Source of the DNA: Alectoria sarmentosa
Taxonomy: Eukaryota; Ascomycota; Lecanoromycetes; Lecanorales; Parmeliaceae
DNA: 64,000 nt
Reading direction: 5' to 3'
Assembly (NCBI GenBank): GCA_009733775.1
Contig: WOGZ01000001.1
Coordinates: 124,001 to 188,000 of the forward strand
Shown here piece after piece: positions 42,355-53,167 of the stretch. The notes beneath the pieces were generated by a model. It searched no databases and was not told the DNA's origin. It saw nothing but the letters and a program-made list of their open reading frames with translations. The number at the start of each line of letters is the position of its first letter. Positions within the stretch are counted from its first letter, which is position 1. A program made the position numbers and the translations under genes.

Positions 42355-44695
42355 CTATCTCCCAGAAGCGAATCGCGAATTCGTTCGTATTCTTTTACCG
42401 AAACGAAAGAACAAATATCTGTTCAGATTAATCAATATCTGTCCCAAGTTGCCAAGTGCGAGAATCGCGGTACTCGCAGCATCGACTTACGGGAACGGTG
42501 CCATGATTACCTAGATTTGTTAGTCAATGTATGTAGCTACGGAGCATCTGACAGGGCCAACCGTGAGAAAGGCCAACAATGTAGTTGCCCACTAAAGTCA
42601 AATTCGTTAGGGGAGAAGCTTCGGTCAGAATGGAACCCTGCATACCTGGTATCCCAATTTGTTATACACTATCAAACAAATGTTAGCCTGTCACTCTCAC
42701 ACTTGGCGCATACCGGATACCGCGTTAGGAGAAGAACTTTAGATAATCTTACTTTGATCACCAAATAGTGGAAACGCTGCAGCAAAGCTCGAGCGCGCGA
42801 AGCTGTTGGCCGCCAATGCCGAGGCGGCATAAAGAGGGTACGCATCTACCAGAAATGTGAAAATCCCCGAGAATGTTAATAGCATCCTTGCGACTCTCGT
42901 TCAGTGTTTATTCGTATAAGCCAAAGACGAGCCACATGGACTCACCCGGTAGCGAAGACAGCACTTCCTATGATTGGCACTGGGTACAACTTTAGCTTGC
43001 CATCAGGCACTTTCTATCCTTTCTCCTCACCTATCCAATGTATGGAGGCATAAGTGGTCCAAGCAAACCTAGGCCGAGGTTAGCTCGCAGTTTGGCATTG
43101 CAAGAACGACAATAGATGATGCCGACCAAAACAAGCCAATTGGCACCAGTATTCCTCCGGCAATCGCTGGGGGAAGGCGATACTCGGGTTCCGAGCCCCC
43201 AGACTCCCCGCCTTCTTCCTCTCTTTTTCGAACCAGCCTAAGATAATTATTGTGCCAGAGCGGATCCGTGAGAATTGCGAGCAGCTCGCCAACGAAAAGG
43301 CCGGTGAAACTGAGGCCAACCTGCCAAAGCTCGAAACCGTGATTGTTCGTAAAAACAATTTCAAAAGCGCCAAAGAAGAGATAGAGGACTCCCAACAGTA
43401 TCGCCGAGAACATGCAGAGGTTAAGAGCCATTGGCTCCAGCGCAAGCAACAAAAATGGCCGATAACAAGACCGTAAAACAGTCTGCAGGATCGAGCGTTG
43501 CATAACCTCGATTGGCGCTTTCCACCTCTCATCGCCAGTTCCCTTCCGCAGCTTCGCAGCCTTATGGCGAAGAAGAACCGGATGATAAGTCTCAGGAACG
43601 CCTATTATGATCAAGCCAAGCATCACAGCCGACCAGATTATAAGCACATAGAAAGTCCACCGCCTAAAAAGTTAGTCTTTATTTTACATTTTTGCATATT
43701 CGACTCACCAGTTGGTGTACTGATTGATGAAGCCAGCAATAATCGGCCCAATAGGTGGTCCGATGAACGGAGAAGCCGTGAAGATCATCATCGGAGCTTG
43801 TAATTCATTCCGCTCAAACCTACGCACATTTCGGAGATCAGCATTGCTTCTTCAGCTTAAGGAACCTGAATTATCAGATAGGACCAGGACTAGAAGGAGG
43901 CTTTTGCTCCCATACTTAGTCTCGTGACTCAGGTTTTGGAACAAAGCGGGGAAGAACAATTCCGAAATTCACGTACATATCGCCAACTGTTCCCCCAGCC
44001 ACACTTAGAAATGCACTGCCGGCAAACCCGTCAATGAATCGAGAGACAAGCTCTGTTCCAATGTTCTTAGCCACCGCACAAGGGATAAGCCATATCAAGA
44101 AGAACGCGAAGGAGATGACGTAAATGGGCCGACGGCCATAGAACTCAGATAAAGGCCCAAGAATCATAGGCCCAAGTCCCAGTCCGACAACAAATAAGCT
44201 CAATCCCAACGTGGCAACTATTTGAGAGATGTGGAACTCGGTTGTAATTTGACCGTATGTGAGCGTATACATCGAGGAAGCGCATGTGACACATGTTGAG
44301 CCGGCGGACACAATGGCGACAATGACCCATTTACGTGTCTTGCTAAAGGATCTTGGGTTCAGGGGATCCGAATCACCATCGAACCGAACTTCGAATTGCT
44401 TATCCTGTCCCTTCTCTGAATCCTTCGTAGTCTCCTCGTCGTCGTTAAAGGTTGTACAGCCGTAGCCGTTGCCGTACGAGCGCGACCTTTGTAGATTGGC
44501 CGAACGGCCTCTGGGACCTTGGTCAGGCAATAAGTCCGGCGTAGCGGCATTTCCTTCAATTGGTACATCGGCTGCATTTTCATCTGCCCTTGATGGTTGA
44601 CTCAGAGTCTGCGCGGTAGATTTCTCGGCGTTAGTAGCGCTGTGCGAAGAATGCTCTGAGGCAGCAAGCGTCGAGTTTGAGTGACCGGAGCCCAT
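42355..44695 (-). CDS. DHA1-type major facilitator transporter, ten exons
   Basis: Ten exons on the minus strand encode 569 residues: 43977-44695, 43709-43819, 43127-43663, 43031-43068, 42946-42979, 42753-42886, 42646-42668, 42562-42591, 42491-42510 and 42355-42418. All phases fit. The cytosolic N-terminus (about 150 residues) is disordered. Twelve helices are expected; visible signatures are GPLSEFYGRRPIYV (motif A), FIDGFAGSAFLSVAGGTVGD, NELQAPMMIFTASPFIGP and GVPETYHPVLL in the first half, then IFTFLVDAYPLYAASAL, ARSSFAAAFPLFGDQMYNKL and FPYLFFRFGKRIR at the end. These fit the polyamine/multidrug drug:H+ antiporter group. The substrate is unknown. The 3' third is split into exons of 20-38 nt. 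Two introns have weak donors (GTCGGC and GTTGGC). The Met at 44695 was preferred to one 33 codons upstream on N-terminal composition. Confidence 0.87.
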
Positions 44696-46029
44696 CCTAG
44701 AATGGGAGTGAGCACACGCCGTCTGGTATGGGGCTTGGGTATTTAAGTAAGATCGTATCACATGGCTGGCTACCAGTCCCTTACCTTGAGACACAAGCAG
44801 CGGAATCCCCCAATATGCGAGTGACTGTTTTGCCGCCTTGTTATCACAGGTACCGAAGACGCGGCCGTAGAACTATTTTACGTTGAGAGAGCTTTGTCCA
44901 TTGACTTGGTAGACGTCCATTCTCATCAAGCTGTAACACGCATGATGGAGCGAGAATGACAGGAGAATGACGAAGGCAATCCATATTGGAAATGCACAAT
45001 TGCACTTCTGATTATGACGGGTTTCTCGTAAATTAGCGGGGATGGGGTGGCCCACTCGGGAAATAAGTAAAAAAGAGATTCCTTATTGCCGAGACCGCCA
45101 AGAAATGGCAAAGCACAACTAAACCAGCCCTAGCCCTACTATCGGAAACCAGCCCTGTATTGCCCCTAACAAATCTATCTATCTCCTGAGAGCGCATGGA
45201 TTGGGCTTTAGGGACCTTTGGGAGTATTGGGCCATATGTAATTTGGGCTGGGTGCGATATCGAAACGCTTTTAAGCGCATTTTCTAGGCAGCCCTTCAGG
45301 CGGGGCGTTATCCGATATTTTGGTGCAGAAGCCTTTACATGCGCGTGACCTTAAAATCACATGGCTGATCAATACATGTGGCAACGGGGCAATGCTATTG
45401 CTATGCGTCATTGTGCGTCTCTTTCATAGCTGGCGAGTTCAGGTGGCAACGGCGCCTAAAGTCAGGCATTAATGGCGCCGTCAACTCTTCCTGGAACATG
45501 TGAATACAGAGACCAATAACACCTCCTTTATACGCGCCATCTTGGAGCTTTGGAGCGATGATGATCAATTGATCATTTTCAGATGGTCGAGCCTAAAGCA
45601 GGCTTGCTCGATCGATGGCTCGAGCCCAATCAAGGCAGCGGAGGCGAGCAAGCAATCGCAACGTGACAACGAAGACGCTCTTCCCGAATCTTGCTCCTTC
45701 TCAATTCCTCTACACGCACAATCACAATCAATGATTATCAAAGAACCTTTGATCGTTGACTTTGATGATCTCCTGTTTGTGCTTTGCTCTTGCTGTCGGC
45801 AAAGCACTGCTCATGCTATGAAAGCCCAATTGTGATTCAAGCCATTTCTTTGTCCCCTTTGTGAAATCACCATTTTCTCTATACACACTTCTACACTCCC
45901 TCTATGTCTTCCTGTTGCACATGTAATGGGTGCTGCTAGCAGTCTTTGGCTACTTTAAGTGGCTGTCAAGCAGCTATAGATTGATAAACGAGCTCTACTC
46001 ACAGTCAGGGACGAATTTCCATAATCAAC
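44696..46029. other. Divergent intergenic
   Basis: 1.3 kb upstream of the transporter (minus) and of the glycine-helix protein (plus). A plus frame of 111 codons at 45500-45835 has no recognisable feature. I see nothing else. Confidence 0.45.
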
Positions 46030-47337
46030 ATGGCAGCACTTATACAAACGATAGCAGTCCTGGACAAATCTGGCAAGGCGATTAGCACAGTAAGTCGCCG
46101 TTCCTTGCTTACATCTCAGTCCCATCAGCTGATCCGCGCGTCACAGAGCAAGCATCTCGTAAATGTCTTCAAAGAGGCCAAAGCTGCCTATCGCGAAAGA
46201 AAGGCCGAGGTTGTCGCCGGCCGACACCACGAAATTGAAGACAGAAAAGCCCGCAAGGCTCTGCAAGCAGCTACAGTCTACGATAATCGCCCTGCAGCAG
46301 GCTCCCGAAAACGCTCCCAACCACACCACGGCAGTCGCAGAGCGTCCACTGACCATCGACGCCCAGAGGGGCCCCTAAGAAGCGAGTCAAATACAGTCTA
46401 CCCATCATCACACAATCGTTTGTCGCAAGAACTTCGCTCTCCCCATTCTCCAACGTTCCCGCACCAGGAGCTTAAAAGAAGACACTCCGGTTGGGACGAC
46501 GTTATTGTGCCACGAGCCCCATGCCTCCCAAGCCGATCCATGACTTCTCCCTCATCGCCTTCATCAACCATAGATATGGACCTGGCGTATGGCCCTATAC
46601 CGCCACCTCTTCCTATGGCGACTCAGGCCAACGATACTGAATTCAAAGGCCTCGTCAACAAAGTGAAGGGCCTACTAGAAGAAGCGGATTGCCTCCACTA
46701 TTCCGTATCCGCAACAATAGCTTCCCTACAGAAGAATCCTGACGCTATGGCCGCTGTCGCTCTCACACTGGCCGAGATCAGCAATATCGCTACAAAGATG
46801 GCGCCAGGCGTCCTCGCCTCCATGAAAGGCAGTGCTCCAGCAGTCTTCGCCTTGCTCGCAAGCCCACAATTCCTGATCGCTGGTGGTGTCGCTGTGGGGG
46901 TTACGATAGTTGCGCTCGGCGGTTACAAAATTATCAAAAGGATAAAGGCCAAGAATGCTGTAGAGGATCCGGGTGTGGATGAAATGCTGGAGATTGGAGG
47001 AGATGTCAGCATGATTGATAATTGGAGAAGGGGCATTGCAGAAGCAGAAGAGCAGAGTGTAGGGACCAGTGTTGATGGGGAATTCATCACACCAGAGGCG
47101 TTCACGCTGTCGAAGCTAAACCTCAGCGACAAGAGCGCCTCGGAGACCCGAAGAAAGAAAGTCGGGAGTAGAAGCAAGAAGTCAAGCAGTGATAAGGGCG
47201 TAAGTGAGACATCGTCAAAGACATGCCCAAAAGGAGATTCAACGGGAAGCTCGAAAGGGAGTGAGCAGGAAGGGTCGAAGAGAAAGAAAGAGAAGAAAGT
47301 CAAGAAGCCCTCGCCTCTGCGACTGATGTTCAAGTAA
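46030..47337 (+). CDS. Unknown protein with glycine-rich membrane-type helix and basic tail
   Basis: Two exons, 46030-46089 and 46147-47337, give 416 residues. The 57-nt intron (GTAAGT...CACAG) is a multiple of three without stops, so retention would add 19 residues; splicing gives the coherent SGKAISTSKHLVNVFKEAKA. The N-terminus is amphipathic and charged (NVFKEAKAAYRERKAEV), the middle is Ser/Pro-rich, and residues about 180-270 are mostly helical (KVKGLLEEADCLHYSVSATI, AEISNIATKMAPGVLASMKG). Then comes one apolar Gly/Ala/Val stretch (FLIAGGVAVGVTIVALGGYKI), reminiscent of glycine-zipper membrane helices. The C-terminus is lysine/serine-rich. I do not recognise a named family. It may associate with a membrane; nothing in the neighbourhood tells its role. 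Confidence 0.75.
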   Translation: MAALIQTIAVLDKSGKAISTVSRRSLLTSQSHQLIRASQSKHLVNVFKEAKAAYRERKAEVVAGRHHEIEDRKARKALQAATVYDNRPAAGSRKRSQPHHGSRRASTDHRRPEGPLRSESNTVYPSSHNRLSQELRSPHSPTFPHQELKRRHSGWDDVIVPRAPCLPSRSMTSPSSPSSTIDMDLAYGPIPPPLPMATQANDTEFKGLVNKVKGLLEEADCLHYSVSATIASLQKNPDAMAAVALTLAEISNIATKMAPGVLASMKGSAPAVFALLASPQFLIAGGVAVGVTIVALGGYKIIKRIKAKNAVEDPGVDEMLEIGGDVSMIDNWRRGIAEAEEQSVGTSVDGEFITPEAFTLSKLNLSDKSASETRRKKVGSRSKKSSSDKGVSETSSKTCPKGDSTGSSKGSEQEGSKRKKEKKVKKPSPLRLMFK

Positions 47338-47515
47338 CGGCGTAAATGCAGCACTTTCAAGCGATTTAGCGATGACGGAATAGGTCTTGGTCGATGTCAT
47401 GTTCCGAATCACAGATTTGCTGGGAAATAGTTTGATGACCCCGACTAGGCCTTTCCAAACTTCCCTGGAGAGCATTTCTTGGCCGAAAAATAGACCACAG
47501 ATTTGTTTCACGATT
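47338..47515. other. Convergent spacer
   Basis: 178 bp between two convergent 3' ends. No feature is seen. Confidence 0.4.
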
Positions 47516-47851
47516 TTAACCTTCTCGACGTATACAAGCCACTCGCCGCTCTAGAGCCTCCTGCACCCTTTTAATCAAGCCTCGAGCGGTCCCTTCATCT
47601 CCGGCCTCGATCACACCATATCCGCCGTGGCACGCGAAGGCCTCCTCACCCTTTGATCGGAATTCATATTGCGCACGGACAGTTGTATCAGGTGTCATTA
47701 CATCTTCTACAGGATTCATCGCCACCATCTACTTATGGACTATGCCAGCGACTGCTGTGACAGCTCAAGTCACTTGACTCTCCGTCATATGGTCCCCTTC
47801 GTTACCTGTGGAATATTGTACCGCAGGGGCTGGAGGGCGAAGAAATTGCAT
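47516..47851 (-). CDS. Small unknown protein, 78 residues, two exons
   Basis: Predicted exons on the minus strand are 47806-47851 and 47516-47706 (intron 99 nt, GTAACG...CTGTAG, phase 1). The joined product starts MQFLRPPAPAVQYSTEDV, continues TPDTTVRAQYEFRSKGEE and FACHGGYGVIEAGDEG, and ends with a helix containing ARGLIKRVQEALERR. The composition and the smooth join across the intron look like a real small globular protein, perhaps an alpha/beta fold, but I do not recognise it. A shorter unspliced version would start at 47728. There are no membrane or signal segments. Coding status is moderately supported only. Confidence 0.5.
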
Positions 47852-48490
47852 CCACAGGTTTCTGAGGTCGAGAAGGACTTGAGTCTGAGAGCGGACTAAA
47901 GGTCTGGGACGGAGCTGAACCTATTGTTCATGCAGAGAGGGGTCAAAGGCTAGCTGGAACAAGCGGCATTGGCTGTGTCAAGGCCAAGGAATATATGAAT
48001 ACAAAGTACACTGAGATATGGTGAATCTCGGATAGCATGATCCTGTTGCTGAAATGTCTCTCTCAGGTTTTCCCTGCCCATTAACTCCAAGCCTTGTAGA
48101 CAATGATGTTGTGCACTATAATGTCGTGGGCTCGGCGGTCCAAAGGTCCTGACCCATATACCATGGGGACATGCAACAATCATTGAAACGAGAGGTGGAC
48201 AGTTACTGTGAAAAGATCCTTTCAAGTGTATGATGTGGTTTGCTTATCCTGTTTGACTACCTCGTGCTAATATAACCTAGAGATCTCAGAGATAAAGCTT
48301 CTCCCTTCCTGACTCTACGATTTTGTCTTTAACAATCTCCTTCTTCACATGGTATGAACCTTTGTTCAATATGACAAACATGACAAACAACAACAGCGTC
48401 AGCCAGAAAGTAAATGGGCAAGTGATATATTTACATGGATATCTCCATCTCCTTTCACTTTTCTCCACCATTCACGTCTCAAACCGTACA

Positions 48491-48640
48491 ATGGCAAACA
48501 CCTCTCAGAAGGGCATGAACTCCTTACCACCTGAACTCATTATCAAAATTGCCTCCTCCTCCTCCTTCTATGACTCCTACACCTACCGCAAGCTCACCGA
48601 TGACATCTGGATCGAAGCCAGCCAACCAATCAACGGACCT
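48491..48640 (+). pseudogene. Possible F-box gene fragment
   Basis: LPPELIIKIASSS fits the first F-box helix (LPxEL--I). Continuation in frame is unlike the family, while another frame 3' of it offers STDLVCRRRYSG, vaguely like the RxTCRxLYS block. This suggests a frameshifted remnant. Support is weak. Confidence 0.25.
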
Positions 48641-48669
48641 CGTCTGCCGCCGCCGTTACTCCGGCAACA

Positions 48670-48722
48670 ACTTCTGCCCCCCCCCCTCCCCCCCCTTTCT
48701 CCCCGCCCCCTCCCCCCCCCTC
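48670..48722 (+). repeat. C-rich low-complexity tract
   Basis: Runs of C broken by single T or G. The length may be uncertain in assembly. Confidence 0.7.
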
Positions 48723-48941
48723 CTATTTCATCTGCCCATCCCATACGCAGCTTCCCTTGGCAATGAGACGAAATCGCTACCTCTGGACCGTGATCCTGCG
48801 GCGGATGCTGCGCCCGTTCGATACCGCTAGAGATCATTGAGGAGGCTGAAGAAGCCTTTCTGCGCGTTGGGAGGGGCCGAGACGGGGGTAGCATTGGAAT
48901 AGAAGGTATGCGAGGATGAGGGGCTCGGAGATGATGAGGTG

Positions 48942-48967
48942 GAAGAGAGAGAGAGAGAGAGAGAGAG
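48942..48967 (+). repeat. GA dinucleotide repeat
   Basis: Thirteen or so tandem GA units in noncoding sequence. Confidence 0.8.
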
Positions 48968-49515
48968 GGACTGTTGTGCGCTTCGGAAGTTCGGTGAGGT
49001 GTGGAAGGATATGATGATGTCGCGGCGGCGGAGGAGGAGAATGGATGGATGAAGGGGGCTTGTAGGGATGAGTCTGTGAGGTACGCAAGTACTTTTTCAA
49101 TACTCCTCCTCATTTTAGAGCAGGGTTCGAGTAACGGGACATGTTTGAGGGGCCAAAGACCCTCGGAACTTCTGCTGAGATCTGTCTGACGACTCGAGTT
49201 TCTGCTTTGACAGAAAGATGGGGTAATCTTCAAGTTTACCTAGGCTCGCATTGCGGTGCAAGGACTTGGAGGCGCGAGTCTACAATGTGTCGCCATTATG
49301 AAGAGAGGGTTTCATGTCGGAGTTCCAGTTTCGAGACGTTCTCAGTCGAGATGAGCAAAGACTTCGCGCTCGCAACTCTCAGGATGGATATGAAAATATA
49401 TGCACATAGAAGAGCCGTTTGATGAAGCGGAAAGCCAACCTTTCCAACACCGACTCTCGGGACGTCAACCTGATGCTACGCTAAATGCACATGGAGCTGT
49501 AGGCCCAAGGAAAAA

Positions 49516-52296
49516 TCACCAAATCCTCTTAGCAGCCATACTATACCTACTCACGCCCCCAAAAGATTCTTCTCCTCCTTTCCTCTCTCGCGCATCCCTC
49601 TCCCTTTCCCGCAATTTCTTCGCAGCCTCGGGATCATCCTTGTATATCCACCGTCTTTTGTCTTCATCGACTTCCACGACACCCCATCCTCCGACTCTCC
49701 TACCGTCCGCGTGCGTGGAAGTGTTTTCCCTTTCTTTCATGCCCTTGTAGCGTCGACGCGCGAAAGAGAGTAAGAACATGCCAAGTACAAGCTTGAAAGC
49801 CAGAAGGGCAAGGAAGAGGACGAGGAAGAAAACAAGCATGGTTATGAAGGCGATGATGTCGTCTGTGCTCCAGGACATGCTGTGTTCGGGTGCAAGCGTA
49901 GGATCACCAGCGCCGAACGTAGAGCGACCCAAGGCGCGTCTGAAAATCTGGTCAATATGCTGGAGGGCTGCTGTCGTAGTGGGAGAAGCGGCTGCGCTGT
50001 CAACGGAGAGAGAGGTCGCAGTCGAAGGTAGCGGAAGTGGCATATGTGTCGCGAGAAACATATGGTAGGTTTGGACTGAGGCGCGGATGAAGAGGCAGGC
50101 GAGCGGTATCACCGGAAGGCCAAGACGGCGGGTAAGATTTTGGTCTACAAAAGCATTGGAATAGTAGTCTTTGGCTAAGACATCTAGGAATCGACCGTAG
50201 ATTGCTGGCTTGGTGTTGTTAAACTTTGTGATGTAGGCATGCTTGATCCAGTCGACGAGCATCTCACTTCCGAGTACGAGGAAGAAGGGACCCATGACAT
50301 GGCCAGACCATTCGGGGAACATGGTAAAGCTCTTGGGCAAGATGCTAGATCCTCCAACAGCAGAAGAAAACGAGGTGGCGGAATCTCCATTCCCAAAACT
50401 CAAGCCTCCTGTCTCGATGATGTTTCGAGATGCAATGATAATGAGCATCAACCACAGTTGGAAACGTTCGACTACATCCGCGCATGTAAGCTGAAAGAGA
50501 TTCTCCTTTTCAAATTTCTTGAATACCGTAGACTTGATCTCAACGAATTGATTGGACATCAAAAGCGTCAGTAGAGCGTTCGAGTAAGAGTTGACTGCAA
50601 CATTAAGCGTGATGACCTGATAGAATAAAGCTGTCGCGTGGATCAGGTTATAGCAGAGGGCAAAGATGAACAGCCAGAATGGTCTCAAGACCTTACTACG
50701 ACCGTCAGGTTTGCGCTCAAGTGACTCCTTTGAGAAGAGACACTCGAGAATGTCCTGACCGAGAGCAGAGAATAATCGGTCGCAGACCTCAAGCACGTTG
50801 TAGATGACGTAGAGCTTGATCGCAGCTTGTCCCCGGATACTGTGGTACATCCGACTGGCATCAAAATACATGAGAATTGTGCAGCTGATTATGATCAAGA
50901 GACCCTTCAAGATGTCCGCTTTATGATCAGGTCGCAAAGCAGAAGGAACAGATTTTGTTCTCCGGTGCCTTGCGCCAGAAGCACGCCGATATTTGCGATT
51001 CAGCTCCGGAGTCGCTGGTGTAGCATGAGAGGAGGCCTCTTCTACTACAGTCTTGGGGGTAGGTGTGCAATCTGCAGATTTGTTGGCAGTAGACGTAGAG
51101 TCCGAAGCTATGGTCCTATCGATGCTTTCTCGTCGCCAACGCCTACGCCACATTCTGCCTGTGCCAGCATAGATGAAAATACCAACGAATCTGATCTCCA
51201 TAGCGAGATTCTGTCCTAAGGATCGACCAAGGATAGATAAAGCCTTCAGAAACCGTAGAGGCAGGATTGTGAAGGAAAAAAGCCACGCGTCGAGACAAGC
51301 AAGTGCGCCAAACCATAGTACTTGTTCTAGTTGGGGAGGCAGAAGTAAAAAATTCTGCAGGCGTTCAATTTTGACTTGAGATGACTCGTAAGGAAAGTCA
51401 CTGGTGACAGATCGGTGGATGTACAAAGGTGAAGGTCGCTGAGAGGAGAGCTCGAGCTGAAGATAGGTAGGCAGTGAAAGAGGCGGAACGGGTATAGATT
51501 GGGGCATCGGCGAAGGCTGTGGCTCTTCGATAGAAGTGAGTCTACCACCTGACTTTGTAGCTTCGAAACGCAAGGGCGTAATGACAGCCTTGGGCTGCTT
51601 TTTAGATGACGAAATAGGGGCTTTTGCGGACCCATTGGCGTTTGAGGAAGACGATCTCCTTTTCAATAGTGGCGTGGAAACAGTACGAGGAGCCTGGCAC
51701 GGCCTTGAAGCATACTGCAAGTCTCTCTCTGAGAAGAACACGGGAGTGTCCGGGCTCTCTTCTGCTGTTGCCGAAGGAGTCCCAACAATGCTGATAGACT
51801 GACTTCTGTCTCTGGTTTTACTTTTCTTACCCTTCGGTCTTTCGGCCGCCTCCGATATAGTCCACCGTCCTCTGCCCTTTGGTGTGCGCTCGAAGTTTGG
51901 CCTGCAGTCATCGCTGAGATCCTCGGAAGAATGCAGCCCTGGGAGCGCCATTGGTGAAGATGTCAGCTCGTATATCTTCGCAGGTGACAACTTCAATACT
52001 TTGTCTTTTCCCTTGGATTCTCCTGGTTGATTCTCGGATGATGACTCGGTCTGACTTCCGGCCTCGTCTCTTCTAAATCCCAACCTGGCCTTTTCGGGTC
52101 GATCTGACGAGCCTGACCCGTCACTGATCTCATGACTACGCATCCTAGCATTCTCAGATACGTCTGACTGTGCTCTTACTGAATCATGATCTTTTCCCCG
52201 CTTCATGTGCCTGTTTCCATCATCCTTGTCGAAGCCAGCACGCTCTCCCATGCTTTGAACCTCCTCTGGCAAACGCGATTTCCTGTGACTTAGCAT
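49516..52296 (-). CDS. EMP65: TAPT1/Emp65-family ER membrane protein
   Basis: A single long exon of 926 residues on the minus strand. The first 290 residues are charged and Ser-rich (disordered). The TAPT1/DUF747 domain follows: KIERLQNFLLLPPQLEQVLW, FTILPLRFLKALSILG, DILKGLLIIISCTILMYFDA, SRMYHSIRGQAAIKLYVIYN, EVCDRLFSALGQDILECLFS, LNVAVNSYSNALLTLLMSNQ and FVEIKSTVFKKFEKENLFQL. An 8-residue linker region rich in Ser then leads to WSGHVMGPFFLVLGSEMLVD and a final hydrophobic pair near residues 800-860. Yeast Emp65 forms a complex with Slp1 in the ER that guards folding of soluble proteins; human TAPT1 affects cilia and Golgi. The basic C-terminal tail (KKLRERERDARERK) is cytosolic or nuclear-facing by inference. 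The start is the first Met of the frame. Confidence 0.9.
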   Translation of the reverse strand: MLSHRKSRLPEEVQSMGERAGFDKDDGNRHMKRGKDHDSVRAQSDVSENARMRSHEISDGSGSSDRPEKARLGFRRDEAGSQTESSSENQPGESKGKDKVLKLSPAKIYELTSSPMALPGLHSSEDLSDDCRPNFERTPKGRGRWTISEAAERPKGKKSKTRDRSQSISIVGTPSATAEESPDTPVFFSERDLQYASRPCQAPRTVSTPLLKRRSSSSNANGSAKAPISSSKKQPKAVITPLRFEATKSGGRLTSIEEPQPSPMPQSIPVPPLSLPTYLQLELSSQRPSPLYIHRSVTSDFPYESSQVKIERLQNFLLLPPQLEQVLWFGALACLDAWLFSFTILPLRFLKALSILGRSLGQNLAMEIRFVGIFIYAGTGRMWRRRWRRESIDRTIASDSTSTANKSADCTPTPKTVVEEASSHATPATPELNRKYRRASGARHRRTKSVPSALRPDHKADILKGLLIIISCTILMYFDASRMYHSIRGQAAIKLYVIYNVLEVCDRLFSALGQDILECLFSKESLERKPDGRSKVLRPFWLFIFALCYNLIHATALFYQVITLNVAVNSYSNALLTLLMSNQFVEIKSTVFKKFEKENLFQLTCADVVERFQLWLMLIIIASRNIIETGGLSFGNGDSATSFSSAVGGSSILPKSFTMFPEWSGHVMGPFFLVLGSEMLVDWIKHAYITKFNNTKPAIYGRFLDVLAKDYYSNAFVDQNLTRRLGLPVIPLACLFIRASVQTYHMFLATHMPLPLPSTATSLSVDSAAASPTTTAALQHIDQIFRRALGRSTFGAGDPTLAPEHSMSWSTDDIIAFITMLVFFLVLFLALLAFKLVLGMFLLSFARRRYKGMKERENTSTHADGRRVGGWGVVEVDEDKRRWIYKDDPEAAKKLRERERDARERKGGEESFGGVSRYSMAAKRIW

Positions 52297-53167
52297 TGGT
52301 GCTTAAATGTTGTCGTAGTCTTGACCAACGTTGATTTGTTCCTACGCCCGTCTCCCACCATGGTCGACCCTGTACCCTGTCGGTTCTGTCTCCTCATCGG
52401 TGCCCAGGGGTGGAGGCAGGTGCGGAAGGACACGACGAGTGTCGGTTCGGGCGAGGTAGAAGAATGAACTCGAAGGTTTGCCTGTTTCGCCGAGCCGGAT
52501 GTCGGCCAAATTTTGTGGGTGATGGCGCCGTGCTGGTAGACCAAGATGTGTGTGTTTTCCTGCGTTTGTGTGTAGGAAAACACACCGCACCGCACAACAA
52601 TACACGCTCAGAATACTTCTACGAGGGCTACGAGCTAGCTACTATCGGCGTAGTATTAGATAATGGTCATCGTGCCCGCAAATCTTGGCGCGGGAACAAG
52701 CAAATGAATAAGTATCGAATATCACTTCTTCCATCACCTGCTCCCGCTGTCTCGATGACCAGCGCTTTTGACATTTTCTTAAGCATAAATGTAGAGAAGA
52801 TCAAAAGCTCGAGGATTGCTACCAAGTTCTTCTTCGGTAGAGCTCTAAATGTGGAGCTGTGTCGAAGGGCCGTGCTTTTCACGATGCCCGTTATGTGATA
52901 CTAACTCGATAGAGTATGCTGTACAGGTAGGTAATGTACTTTACTGACTATTGAAGATCACATAATCATCTACAGAGTACCGTGACTGAAATCTGGCGTC
53001 CTCTGCCCCGCAGGAACCTATCCGGCTCTTCCGTGGCGTACCACATAAAGCGTGCCCTAAACTGCAAACACCAAACCCAGCTCCAGTATCCTGTTCATGA
53101 GGTCTTCGCTCCATCAACTACTGCAAACACTACATCACGCTCGACGGCTTTGTAGAAGCACACAATC
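52297..53167. other. Divergent intergenic
   Basis: 870 bp between the divergent TAPT1-family and GFA genes. A plus frame of 162 codons (52410-52898) overlaps three minus frames and has no domain features, so I treat it as chance. No repeat is seen. Confidence 0.45.

Larger units (their letters stand above)
47852..49515. other. Intergenic with low-complexity tracts and possible F-box fragment
   Basis: 1.7 kb without a gene I can firmly support. A plus frame from 48491 starts with MANTSQKGMNSLPPELIIKI, which resembles the start of an F-box, but it soon runs into C-rich low-complexity sequence (48,670-48,722) and loses sense. It may be a decayed F-box gene. A GA repeat lies at 48,942-48,967. 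Confidence 0.4.

Noticed and set aside
48583..49233. Minus-strand frame of 216 codons rich in Ser, Pro and Arg
   Set aside because: It spans GA and C-rich simple repeats, which generate long low-complexity frames. No domain is seen.
52410..52898. Plus-strand frame of 162 codons between the TAPT1-family and GFA genes
   Set aside because: Three overlapping minus frames of similar length and no domain-like pattern; probably chance in a promoter region.
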